64,000 nt of DNA from Hydrogenophaga sp. Its GTDB lineage: Bacteria; Pseudomonadota; Gammaproteobacteria; Burkholderiales; Burkholderiaceae_C. This document shows, one piece after another, positions 30,926-38,586 of this stretch. A program made the position numbers and the translations under genes. The notes under the pieces were generated by a model. It saw only the letters and a list, made by a program, of their open reading frames with translations. It made no database searches and had not been told where the DNA came from. Each line of letters starts with the position of its first letter. The first letter of the stretch is position 1. Location of the stretch: the NCBI RefSeq assembly GCF_026125825.1, contig NZ_JAHCKK010000005.1:40906-104905 (forward strand), written 5' to 3'.

Positions 30926-32344
30926 GTGACCCACCCGGTCCTGAGTTTCTTCAGCGACATCCGCATCCTGTCCGCCATCCTGATCGCGATGCTGGGCATG
31001 ACCTTTCTTTCGCACGCCAGCCCCCGCTCATGGCCGTATGTGAAATGGCTGGCGGGTTCGGCGCTGGTATTCGGTGTCACGCAAGGGCTGCTGGTGTCGG
31101 CCGATGCGCTGGGATGGATCTCGGGCGAGGTCGCCGGCCCGGTGGGCTCCGCGATGGGCCTGGGCGCCATGGCCGCTCTGCTGGCGGGCCTGCAGGCCTG
31201 CTTCAGCCCGGGCGGCACGCCGCCGTCGCGCGTGTTCGCGGCCGTGCTGGTGGGGGCCCCCGTGCTGGTGGTCGCCATGAGTGGCCTGATGGACGGCTGG
31301 GCCTTCGCCGGGCCGGCGGCGATCGCGCTGATCTTCACGGCGGCGGCCTGCTGGCTGGCCTGGTTGTGGACGCGCGATGGCTGGGGTGGTCAGCTGGTGC
31401 TGGCCGTGCTGTGCCTGGGCTACCCGGTGCTGTTCGTCGTGGCCATGCTCTCCGACATGAGCCTGCTGCAGTTCCGCCAGGTCACGCCGCTGCCGGTGAG
31501 CATTGCCTATGTGTTCGTGATGACCCTGATCCTGCAGCGCGACTCGCTGATCCTGGCGCGCGAGCTGCGCGAGCGTGTGCGGGCCGAGCAGGCCCTGCAG
31601 CAGCTCACCGATTCCCTGGAGGAGATCGTGCGCAGCCGAACGCGCCAGCTCGAAGAGATCATCCAGGGCCTGCGCTCGTTCGCGGGCATGGTGTCGCACG
31701 ACCTGCGTGGCCCCCTGCGCAACGCCGCCGGCCTGGCCGACATGGCGCTGGAGGACTACCGCGCGGGCAACACGGCCGCGGCAGAGCGCTCGCTGGAGCT
31801 GATCCGCCGCGAGGCGCAGCGCGCCACCGACATGGTCAACGACCTGCTCACGCTGGCCAGGGTGGACCAGGGGCCGCCCAGCCCCGAGGCCGTGGACATG
31901 CAGGCCCTGCTGCGCGAATGCCTGCAGTCGCTGGCCGTGCAATTCCCGCAGGCGCCCGAGGCGGTGCAGGCCGCGCCGCTGCCGGTGGTGCAGGCCGATG
32001 CGGGCCTGATGCGCCACGTGCTGATGAACCTGCTGGGCAATGCGCTGAAGTTCGGTGCCGAGCGGCGCGACCTGCACATCGCGCTCGACGCCCGCGAGGA
32101 GGGCGGTTTCTGGCGCTTTTCGGTGGCGGACAACGGCCCGGGCTTCGACCCCGACAAGAGCGGTGAACTGTTCAAGCCGTTTTCCCGGCTGGACGAGCGC
32201 CAGGCCGGCGGCACGGGCCTGGGGCTCACGGTGGTCAAGCGCGCGGTGGAGCGCCACGGCGGCACCGTGGGCGCGTGGTCTTCGCCTGGTGAAGGCGCGG
32301 CCTTCTGGTGGACCCTGCCGGTGAGGGCCGCCGCTCAGGGCTGA
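30926..32344 (+). CDS. Membrane sensor histidine kinase
   Basis: 472 residues from a GTG at 30926 with GGAGGAGG at 30913-30920. About six hydrophobic segments span residues 12-205 without a large periplasmic loop, followed by a coiled-coil linker (205-245). The phosphoacceptor is His258 in FAGMVSHDLRGPLRN. The ATPase has NLLGNALKF (N box), VADNGPGFDP (G1), FKPFSR (F) and GGTGLGLTVVK (G2). No response regulator gene adjoins it, so it is an orphan kinase of phytochrome/LuxQ style HisKA type. The 263-base region upstream, shared with the atpE-like gene, shows no clear signal. Confidence 0.88.
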   Translation: MTHPVLSFFSDIRILSAILIAMLGMTFLSHASPRSWPYVKWLAGSALVFGVTQGLLVSADALGWISGEVAGPVGSAMGLGAMAALLAGLQACFSPGGTPPSRVFAAVLVGAPVLVVAMSGLMDGWAFAGPAAIALIFTAAACWLAWLWTRDGWGGQLVLAVLCLGYPVLFVVAMLSDMSLLQFRQVTPLPVSIAYVFVMTLILQRDSLILARELRERVRAEQALQQLTDSLEEIVRSRTRQLEEIIQGLRSFAGMVSHDLRGPLRNAAGLADMALEDYRAGNTAAAERSLELIRREAQRATDMVNDLLTLARVDQGPPSPEAVDMQALLRECLQSLAVQFPQAPEAVQAAPLPVVQADAGLMRHVLMNLLGNALKFGAERRDLHIALDAREEGGFWRFSVADNGPGFDPDKSGELFKPFSRLDERQAGGTGLGLTVVKRAVERHGGTVGAWSSPGEGAAFWWTLPVRAAAQG

Positions 32345-32359
32345 ACGCGCTGATCGCCC

Positions 32360-32803
32360 TCAGCGGCCCACGCGCTGCACGCCTTCGAGGTTGCCGAGCA
32401 TGCGTTTGAGCAGGGTGATGACCTGCGCGCGTTCGGCCGCGCTGAAGCCTTCCAGCAAGGCCTCCTCGCGCGCCATGGCCAGGCGGAACACCGCGTTGTG
32501 CAGCTTGTTGCCGGGCGGCGTCACGTGGTATTCGATCTTGCGCAGGCCCTGGGGCCGGGGTTCGAGCCAGCCGTTCTCCACCATAAAGGCGATCGACCGG
32601 CTCACCGCGCCCTTGTCCAGGCCCATCAGCTCACACGCCTTGGAGGCGGTGGACCAGGGGTAGATCTTGAAATACGACAGGATGCGCCACTCGGTCACGC
32701 CGATGCCGAACTTCTCGTTGTAGAGGCTGGACGCGCTGCTGGACACCCGGTTGGACAACCACAGCAGCAGGCCGGGGACGTAGGTATCGAGATCGAGTTG
32801 CAT
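32360..32803 (-). CDS. MarR family transcriptional regulator
   Basis: 147 residues. Winged helix: GIGVTEWRILSYFKIYPWSTASKACELMGLDKGAVSRSIAFMVENGWLEPRPQ, here described by its parts EWRILSYF, DKGAVSRSI and a wing with GLRKIEYHVT. Last gene of the leftward unit SDR - esterase - MarR, six bases after the esterase gene. Regulator at the end of a catabolic unit that faces a Baeyer-Villiger monooxygenase; the two GTTGA-N4-TCAAC sites in the divergent promoter region are the obvious targets. The ligand would be the ketone, ester or alcohol handled by the pathway. Confidence 0.87.
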   Translation of the reverse strand: MQLDLDTYVPGLLLWLSNRVSSSASSLYNEKFGIGVTEWRILSYFKIYPWSTASKACELMGLDKGAVSRSIAFMVENGWLEPRPQGLRKIEYHVTPPGNKLHNAVFRLAMAREEALLEGFSAAERAQVITLLKRMLGNLEGVQRVGR

Positions 32804-32809
32804 GGGCTT

Positions 32810-33757
32810 TCAGGGGCGGTGGTCGTCGTCTGGCGCCGCCAGGCTTTGCACGATGCGGTCGAAGGCCCGGGCGGCATTCGGAGAATAGTGGATCATGGAC
32901 AGAAAGGCGTGCAGCAGGCCCGGGCAGCGCACGGTCTCGCAGTCCACGCCCGCGGCCGCCAGGCGCTCGCCGTAGGCCTCGCCTTCGTCGCGCAGCGGGT
33001 CGCACTCGGCGGTGAAGATGCGCGCAGGCGGAAGGCCGGCGAGGTCGCTGGCCTGCAGCGGCGAGGCATCGGGGTGGCGCCGCGCCGCCACGTCGGGGCA
33101 GTAGTGGTCCCAGAACCAGCGCAAGTCGTCCGCGCTCAGCAGGTGGCCCTGCGCGAACTCGCGGTAGCTGGCGGTGTCGAAGCCGGCGTCGGTCACCGGG
33201 TAGACCAGCACCTGCAGATCCACCGGCCGCGCGCCCTGCCACCCGCGCAGGCGCCGCGTGGCCACGGTGGCCAACGTGGCACCGGCGCTGTCGCCCATGG
33301 CGATCAGGCGCCGCAGCGGCCGCCCCAGCCACGGCGTGCCGGCCTGGCCGGCGTGCAGCAGCGCGGCGATGGCGTCGTCCACCGGGCCCGGGTGCGGGCT
33401 CTCGGGGGCCAGGCGGTAGTCCACCGACAGCACGGCCGCGTGGGTGCGCGCTGCCAGCGTGGCGGTGAACGGGTCGTGGTCGGCCACCGAGCCCAGCACC
33501 CAGCCGCCGCCGTGGAAATACACGATCAGGTCGCCGTTGGCGTCGTCGGGCACGTACAGGCGCGCGGGCAACGCAGGGCCCTGGGGCGTGGGCAGGGTGA
33601 GGTCCTGCACCCGGGCCACCGGCAGGCCCTCGCCGAAGAGGCTCTTCATCAGCGTGGGGAAGGCGCGCGCCTCCGGGGCGGTGCAGGCGGAGAAGGGCTT
33701 GCGGCCGGCGGCGCGAACGCGTTCGAGCAGGTCGAGGGTGGGAGCGTCGAAGTTCAT
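32810..33757 (-). CDS. Alpha/beta hydrolase of the hormone-sensitive lipase family (esterase/lactonase)
   Basis: 315 residues from the ATG at 33757 (MNFDAPTLDLL). HSL-family signature: oxyanion loop VYFHGGGWVLGS, nucleophile elbow MGDSAGATLA, Asp in AECDPLRDEGEAY and terminal His in CPGLLHAFLSM. Such enzymes hydrolyse short esters or lactones. Between a short-chain dehydrogenase and a MarR gene, facing a Baeyer-Villiger monooxygenase, it is well placed to open the ester or lactone the monooxygenase makes. Confidence 0.9.
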   Translation of the reverse strand: MNFDAPTLDLLERVRAAGRKPFSACTAPEARAFPTLMKSLFGEGLPVARVQDLTLPTPQGPALPARLYVPDDANGDLIVYFHGGGWVLGSVADHDPFTATLAARTHAAVLSVDYRLAPESPHPGPVDDAIAALLHAGQAGTPWLGRPLRRLIAMGDSAGATLATVATRRLRGWQGARPVDLQVLVYPVTDAGFDTASYREFAQGHLLSADDLRWFWDHYCPDVAARRHPDASPLQASDLAGLPPARIFTAECDPLRDEGEAYGERLAAAGVDCETVRCPGLLHAFLSMIHYSPNAARAFDRIVQSLAAPDDDHRP

Positions 33758-33783
33758 GGAAGCAGGGTTCAAGAAAGAAAGGT

Positions 33784-34551
33784 TCAACCGTTGATCACGC
33801 CGCCGTCGACGGTGATCACCTGGCCGGTCACGTAGGACGCGGCCTCGCTGCACAGGAAGCCGACCACGCCGGCCACGTCTTGCGGCGTGCCCAGGCGCTG
33901 CAGCGGAATCTCGGCCAGCCGCTGTTCGCCGTGCTGCGCGATCAGGTCGTCGGTCATGCGCGTGCGGATCAGGCCTGGCGAGACCGCATTGACCAGGATC
34001 TCGGGCGCGAAGTCGCGCGAGAAGGCGCGCACCAGACCGACGATACCGCCTTTGGCCGCCGCGTAGGCGGCGCGGCCCGCGGTGCCGCGCTGGAAGGCGC
34101 GCGAGGTGGAGAACACCATGCGAGACGGCGTCTGGCGGTCGCGCGCGGCGCGAAAGGCCAGGGCCATGTCGTAGGCGGTGGTGAGGTTGCTGGCGAGGGC
34201 GCGGTCCCAGCCGGAGCGGTCGGTGGGGTCGAGCCGGTCGGTCTCGAACAGGCCGGCCATGTGCACCAGCGCAAACGGCGCGCGGCCGCCTTCGTCGATG
34301 GCGCGCGCGCAGGCCGAGGCATCGCTCAGGCCACTGAGGCTGGTGCTCACCGCGGCCTCGCCACCGAGCGAGCGCCGCGCGCCGTCCAGCCGCGCGGCAT
34401 CCACGTCGATCAGATGCACCGAGGCGCCAGCGGCCAGAAAGTGGCGGGCGCAGGCCATGCCGATGCCGCCCGCGCCACCGGTGATGAGCACGTGCCGGCC
34501 GGTGAATCCGGTCGGCGCCGGGCCGGGGCTGCTTGTGTCGGAGGAAACCAT
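33784..34551 (-). CDS. Short-chain dehydrogenase/reductase (SDR)
   Basis: 255 residues. Classical SDR: cofactor motif VLITGGAGGIGMA, the NAG-like segment VHMAGLF, active Ser in VFSTSRAF and YAAAK (Tyr-x-x-x-Lys), then VNAVSPGLIRTRM and a C-terminal GQVITVDGG. Likely NAD-dependent secondary alcohol dehydrogenase that supplies the ketone for the divergent Baeyer-Villiger monooxygenase; that role is inferred from gene order. First gene of the leftward unit, 26 bases before the esterase gene. Confidence 0.92.
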   Translation of the reverse strand: MVSSDTSSPGPAPTGFTGRHVLITGGAGGIGMACARHFLAAGASVHLIDVDAARLDGARRSLGGEAAVSTSLSGLSDASACARAIDEGGRAPFALVHMAGLFETDRLDPTDRSGWDRALASNLTTAYDMALAFRAARDRQTPSRMVFSTSRAFQRGTAGRAAYAAAKGGIVGLVRAFSRDFAPEILVNAVSPGLIRTRMTDDLIAQHGEQRLAEIPLQRLGTPQDVAGVVGFLCSEAASYVTGQVITVDGGVING

Positions 34552-34571
34552 GCGGGGATTGGATGGATATC

Positions 34572-34589
34572 AGGTTGATGGGTCAACCT
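34572..34589. promoter_or_regulatory. Operator-like palindrome 1 (GTTGA-N4-TCAAC)
   Basis: Inverted repeat AGGTTGA-TGGG-TCAACCT in the SDR/monooxygenase divergent region, 21 bases upstream of the SDR start. Core arms and spacing equal those of the copy at 34614. Likely site of the local MarR regulator. Confidence 0.65.
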
Positions 34590-34613
34590 ATGGTAAACCC
34601 TTGCAGTCTATGT

Positions 34614-34627
34614 GTTGACATGTCAAC
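34614..34627. promoter_or_regulatory. Operator-like palindrome 2 (GTTGA-N4-TCAAC)
   Basis: Perfect 14-base palindrome GTTGACATGTCAAC, starting 40 bases from the matching element of copy 1 (about four helical turns). It covers the -35 hexamer of the rightward monooxygenase promoter, so binding here should block RNA polymerase. Confidence 0.65.
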
Positions 34628-34643
34628 CTACTGCGATCATAGT
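34615..34643 (+). promoter_or_regulatory. Promoter of the Baeyer-Villiger monooxygenase gene
   Basis: Consensus -35 TTGACA (34615-34620), 17-base spacer, -10 CATAGT (34638-34643). The -35 box lies inside palindrome 2. Confidence 0.6.
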
Positions 34644-34694
34644 CCGACCCGTGCCGCGATTCGCGGCGGTGGCTTCAAGACGGAAAGTGCAACG

Positions 34695-36305
34695 ATGGTG
34701 GATACGGTGAGTCGTCTGGACATGCTGGTGGTCGGCGCGGGTTTCTCGGGCATCTACCAGCTCTACAAGGCCCGCGAGATGGGGCTGTCGGTGCGCGTGA
34801 TGGAGGCCGGTGACGGCGTGGGCGGCACCTGGTTCTGGAACCGCTATCCGGGCGCGCGCTGCGACGTGGAGAGCCTGGACTACTCGTACTCCTTCAGCCG
34901 CGAGCTGGAAGAGGAATGGGTGTGGAGCGAGCGCTACGCGCCGCAGGCCGAGATCCTGCGCTACATCGAACACGTGGTGGACCGCTTCGGCCTGCGCGAC
35001 GGCATCCAGCTCAACGCGCGGGTGGCCAGCGCGGTGTTTGACGACGAGCGCCTGCTCTGGACGGTGCGCACCGAAGCGGGCGATGTGGTGGAGTGCAACT
35101 ACCTCGTCATGGCCACCGGCGGCCTGTCGATCCCGCAGCGCCCGCAGCTGCCCGGGCTGGCGGATTTCCAGGGCCGGTGGTACCACAGCGCCCAGTGGCC
35201 CAAGGAGGGCGTGGACTTCACGGGCCAGCGCGTGGCCCTCATCGGCACGGGCTCCAGCGGGGTTCAGATGGTGCCGGTGATTGCGGAGCAGGCCGCGCGG
35301 CTCACGGTGTTCCAGCGCACCGCCAATTTCAGCGTGCCAGCGCACAACGTGCCCTTCACCGAAACCGCGCTGGCGGCCGCCAAAGCCCGATACCCGGACC
35401 GCCGCGCCATGGGGCGCGAAGCGATCACCGGCCAGTTCCTCAACGCCAACACCAAGACCGCCGCCGAGATGACCGAGGAGGAGCAGCGCGCGGAGCTCGA
35501 GTACCGCTGGAGGGGCGCGGGGGGCGGCTTCCGCATGCTGCGCACGTTTGCCGACCAGATGAGCAACCTCGAGACCAACCGCATGGTGGCCGAGTTCGCG
35601 CGCAGCCGCATCCGCAGTGTGGTGAAAGACCCGCGCAAGGCCGAGCTGCTGTGCCCCAAGGACGAACTGCCTTTTGGCGGCAAGCGCCTGTGCGTGGACT
35701 CGCACTACTACGAGACCTTCAACCGCGAGCATGTGGACATCGTCGATGCCGCGGCCCACCCGATCGTCGAGGCCACCGCCCGCGGGCTGCGCACCGACGA
35801 GCGCGAGTACGAGGTGGACGCCATCGTCTTTGCCACGGGTTTCGACGCGATGAGCGGCGCGCTCAAGGCGATCGATATCCGTGGCGCGAGCGGCGTGCGG
35901 CTGCGCGACAAATGGGCGCACGGCCCCACCTCCTACCTGGGCCTGGGCATCGCCGGTTTCCCCAACATGTTCGTGGTGGCCGGCCCGGGCAGCCCTTCGG
36001 TGCTGAGCAACATGGTGCATTCGATCGAGACCCACGTCGACTGGATCGCGAAGCTGCTGCAGCAGGCCCGCTCGGCCGGCGTGCGCCGCATCGAGGCCAC
36101 GCAGGCCGCCGAAGATGCCTGGGTGCGCCGCTGCGCGCAAGAGGCCGACAAGACGCTCTATCCGCGAGCGAACTCCTGGTACATGGGCGCCAACATCCCC
36201 GGCAAGCCCCGGGTGTTCATGGCCTTTGTCGCCGGTGTGCCGCTGTACCGCCGGATCATCGAAGACGTCGCCGCCCGGAATTACCAGGGGTTCGAGATGG
36301 CCTGA
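34695..36305 (+). CDS. Baeyer-Villiger monooxygenase (cyclohexanone monooxygenase-like)
   Basis: 536 residues from the ATG at 34695, the usual length of this class. FAD- and NADPH-dependent insertion of oxygen next to a ketone carbonyl, giving a lactone or ester. Motifs in order: MLVVGAGFSGIYQLYKARE, GGTWFWNRYPGARCDVES, the Baeyer-Villiger fingerprint FQGRWYHSAQWP (family FxGxxxHxxxWP), the second Rossmann ALIGTGSSGVQ and ATGFDAMSG. Divergent from SDR, esterase and MarR genes, which together make an alcohol - ketone - ester - acid route. A TRAP receptor gene follows after 54 bases. Confidence 0.93.
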   Translation: MVDTVSRLDMLVVGAGFSGIYQLYKAREMGLSVRVMEAGDGVGGTWFWNRYPGARCDVESLDYSYSFSRELEEEWVWSERYAPQAEILRYIEHVVDRFGLRDGIQLNARVASAVFDDERLLWTVRTEAGDVVECNYLVMATGGLSIPQRPQLPGLADFQGRWYHSAQWPKEGVDFTGQRVALIGTGSSGVQMVPVIAEQAARLTVFQRTANFSVPAHNVPFTETALAAAKARYPDRRAMGREAITGQFLNANTKTAAEMTEEEQRAELEYRWRGAGGGFRMLRTFADQMSNLETNRMVAEFARSRIRSVVKDPRKAELLCPKDELPFGGKRLCVDSHYYETFNREHVDIVDAAAHPIVEATARGLRTDEREYEVDAIVFATGFDAMSGALKAIDIRGASGVRLRDKWAHGPTSYLGLGIAGFPNMFVVAGPGSPSVLSNMVHSIETHVDWIAKLLQQARSAGVRRIEATQAAEDAWVRRCAQEADKTLYPRANSWYMGANIPGKPRVFMAFVAGVPLYRRIIEDVAARNYQGFEMA

Positions 36306-36359
36306 GCCACAGGCCGCCACCCCACCCGCCTCCCCACCCATCCACCCGAGAGAGACACC

Positions 36360-37403
36360 ATGATTCCACGCAGAACCCTGCTCCAGTCCGCCGCCGCCCT
36401 GATCGCGGCCCCCGCCATCGTGGCGCGGGCGCAATCGCCCATCACCCTGCGCTTCCAGACCTTTGTGCCGGCCACGTCCAACGTGTACTCGCGCGTGCTG
36501 GTGCCCTGGATGAACAAGGTCGAGAAGGAGTCGAACGGGCGGCTGAAGTTCGAGCATTACGCGGCGATGCAGATGGGCGGCGCGCCAGCCCAGCTCTTCG
36601 ACCAGGCCCGCGAAGGCGTGGTGGACATGGTGTGGTCGCTCGCGGGTTACACGCCCAACCGCTTCCCGCGCGCCGAGGTTTTCGAACTGCCGTTCTTCAC
36701 CTACGACGGCGAAGGCTCATCCAAGGCGGCCTGGGAGTACATGACCACCTATTGCGCCGACGAGCTCAAGGAAGTGAAGGTGCTGACCTTCCACACCCAC
36801 GGGCTGAACGTGCTGCACATGAAGAACAAGCTGATCACCAAGGCGGCCGACTTCAAGGGCCTGAAGGTGCGCGGTCCCTCGCGCAAGGCGACGCAGATCC
36901 TCAGCGCGGTCGGTGCCATTGCGGTGGGCATGCCGCTGCCGCAGATCCCGGACTCGCTCTCCAAGGGGGTGATCGACGGCGCCATCATTCCCTGGGACAC
37001 CGTGCCTGCGGCCAAGCTCGACGAGCTGACGAAGTTCCACACCGAGTTCGCCAAGGGCATGCCAGGCTTCAACAACAGCATCCAGTACATGGTGATGAAC
37101 AAGGCACGCTACGAAAACCTGGCGCCCGACCTCAGGCAGATCATCGACCGCAACTCGGGCCTGGAGGCCTCGGGCCAGTTCGGCCGCGTGATCGCCGAAG
37201 CCGACCCGGTGGTGCGCAAGGGCGCGATCGACAAGGGCAACACGGTGCATGTGATGGGCAAGACCGAGACCGAGGAGTTCATCCGGCTCACCGCGCCCAT
37301 CACCGACGAATGGGTGGCCGACATGGACAAGCGCGGGTTTGACGGCAGGAAGCTGTTGCAGGGCGGCCGCGACCTGATCAACAAGTACAAGCCCAAGGCC
37401 TGA
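36360..37403 (+). CDS. TRAP transporter periplasmic receptor (DctP family)
   Basis: 347 residues. Signal peptide MIPRRTLLQSAAALIAAPAIVARA with a twin-arginine-like start, then ITLRFQTFVPATS. DctP fold motifs: QLFDQAREGVVDMVW, FELPFF, LHMKNKLITKAADFKGLKVRG (the LxGLKIR-type segment with the conserved substrate Arg) and a C-terminal helical tail. Solute is probably a monocarboxylate. The DctQ and DctM membrane subunits are not present here. Probably cotranscribed with the monooxygenase gene 54 bases upstream and ended by the hairpin at 37426. Confidence 0.9.
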   Translation: MIPRRTLLQSAAALIAAPAIVARAQSPITLRFQTFVPATSNVYSRVLVPWMNKVEKESNGRLKFEHYAAMQMGGAPAQLFDQAREGVVDMVWSLAGYTPNRFPRAEVFELPFFTYDGEGSSKAAWEYMTTYCADELKEVKVLTFHTHGLNVLHMKNKLITKAADFKGLKVRGPSRKATQILSAVGAIAVGMPLPQIPDSLSKGVIDGAIIPWDTVPAAKLDELTKFHTEFAKGMPGFNNSIQYMVMNKARYENLAPDLRQIIDRNSGLEASGQFGRVIAEADPVVRKGAIDKGNTVHVMGKTETEEFIRLTAPITDEWVADMDKRGFDGRKLLQGGRDLINKYKPKA

Positions 37404-37425
37404 GCGCCCGCGTGCGTCGCCGCAG

Positions 37426-37448
37426 AAGGCCCGCCCAGCGCGGGCCTT
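37426..37448 (+). terminator. Rho-independent terminator after the TRAP receptor gene
   Basis: Perfect 9-base stem AAGGCCCGC (37426-37434) and GCGGGCCTT (37440-37448) with a five-base loop, 22 bases after the stop. Only a short T run follows. Confidence 0.65.
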
Positions 37449-37508
37449 TGTCGTGCGCCACGCAGGGGTGCTATGGTCGCGCGTTTTTCAACGCTGAAAG
37501 GACGCCGG

Positions 37509-37940
37509 ATGCTGGCCCGCCGATTTGCCTGGACCCTGCTGCTCGTGCCCTTGCTGCTGGCGGGCTGTGGCAAGACCGATCCCCAGACGGCGCTCGAAGC
37601 GGCGGTGCAGGCGCTGCAGGACAACCTCGAAGCGAAAAAGAGCGGCGCGGTGATGGACCAGCTGCACCCGAACTTCCAGGCCGGCGAGGGCATGGACCGC
37701 GAATGGGCGAAGCGCACCATGGCGCTGATGTTCCTGCGCTATGCCCACATCAGGATCGTTGCCGTCACGCGCAGCAGCCGCATCGACACCGGCAGCTCGC
37801 AGGTCGGCCACACCGAGGCCCAGGTGGTGGTGACGGGGGCACAGGGGCTCATTCCCGAGCGGGCCGAGCCCTATGCCATCCGGCTGCAATGGCGGCTGGA
37901 CGGCAGCGACTGGAAGCTGATCGAGCTGCAATGGGAGTGA
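37509..37940 (+). CDS. Hypothetical lipoprotein
   Basis: 143 residues from the ATG at 37509, with AAAGGA about eight bases upstream. Signal peptide MLARRFAWTLLLVPLL and lipobox LLAGC give a lipidated Cys at residue 20. The mature domain has an NTF2-like feel (an N-terminal helix ALEAAVQALQDNLEAKKSG followed by strands, ending IRLQWRLDGSDWKLIELQW), which resembles small periplasmic SnoaL/nuclear-transport-factor-like lipoproteins. No specific function recognised. Stands alone between the TRAP gene and a Pro-rich exported protein. Confidence 0.75.
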   Translation: MLARRFAWTLLLVPLLLAGCGKTDPQTALEAAVQALQDNLEAKKSGAVMDQLHPNFQAGEGMDREWAKRTMALMFLRYAHIRIVAVTRSSRIDTGSSQVGHTEAQVVVTGAQGLIPERAEPYAIRLQWRLDGSDWKLIELQWE

Positions 37941-38053
37941 ATGTCCGAGGCCAGGGTCGGACTGGGCCTACAGACGCTGCGGGTGGCCCTTCCTAGCATG
38001 GTGCAAGCCAAGGGCGATGCCCCCGCACCGCCCTGCTCACAGGAGGTCACACC

Positions 38054-38572
38054 ATGCACGCATCGACACATCGACACACCCACGGCTGGATCGCCGCAGC
38101 GGCCCTGGCCGTCTGCTTGCCCGCCGCCTGGGCCGCCGGCCCCGACAAGGCCGCCATTGAAGCCGCCTACCAGCGAGACCGCGCCGCCTGCCAGGCCCTG
38201 AGCCCCACGCAGGACCGCACCAGCTGCCTGCGCGACGCCGGCGCGCACCGCGCACAGGCCTTGCGCTCGGGCATCCGAGGCGGCACGTCGCCGCAGGATC
38301 TCGAACGCAACGCGCTGCAGCGCTGCCAGAAGCACACCGGCGAACAGCGCACGATCTGCGAGCGCATGGCGCGCGGCGAGGGTGCGGTGTCCGGGTCCGT
38401 CGAGGGCGGCGGCACGATCCGTGAGCTGGTCACGCAGGAGACCTTGCCGGCGCCGCCGCCGCCGCCCCAGGCCCCGGCCCCCATGCTGTCGCAGCCGCTG
38501 CCCCCCGCGACGCCGTCGCTGCAACCGGCTGCGCCGCCCTTGCCGCCGGCCAGCCCCACGATGCCGCGCTGA
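38054..38572 (+). CDS. Exported protein with Cys-rich core and Pro-rich tail
   Basis: 172 residues with AGGAGG eight bases before the ATG. A His-rich leader (HASTHRHTHG) precedes a signal peptide core WIAAAALAVCLPAAWAA. The mature region (about 30-110) has four Cys residues spaced as in small disulphide-linked proteins (RAACQAL, TSCLRDAG, ALQRCQKHT, TICERMARG). The C-terminal third is a Pro/Ala/Leu-rich tail (PAPPPPPQAPAP and following) probably disordered. Family not recognised. Converges with the phospholipase-D gene, 14 bases apart. Confidence 0.7.
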   Translation: MHASTHRHTHGWIAAAALAVCLPAAWAAGPDKAAIEAAYQRDRAACQALSPTQDRTSCLRDAGAHRAQALRSGIRGGTSPQDLERNALQRCQKHTGEQRTICERMARGEGAVSGSVEGGGTIRELVTQETLPAPPPPPQAPAPMLSQPLPPATPSLQPAAPPLPPASPTMPR

Positions 38573-38586
38573 GGCTCAGCTCGGCT

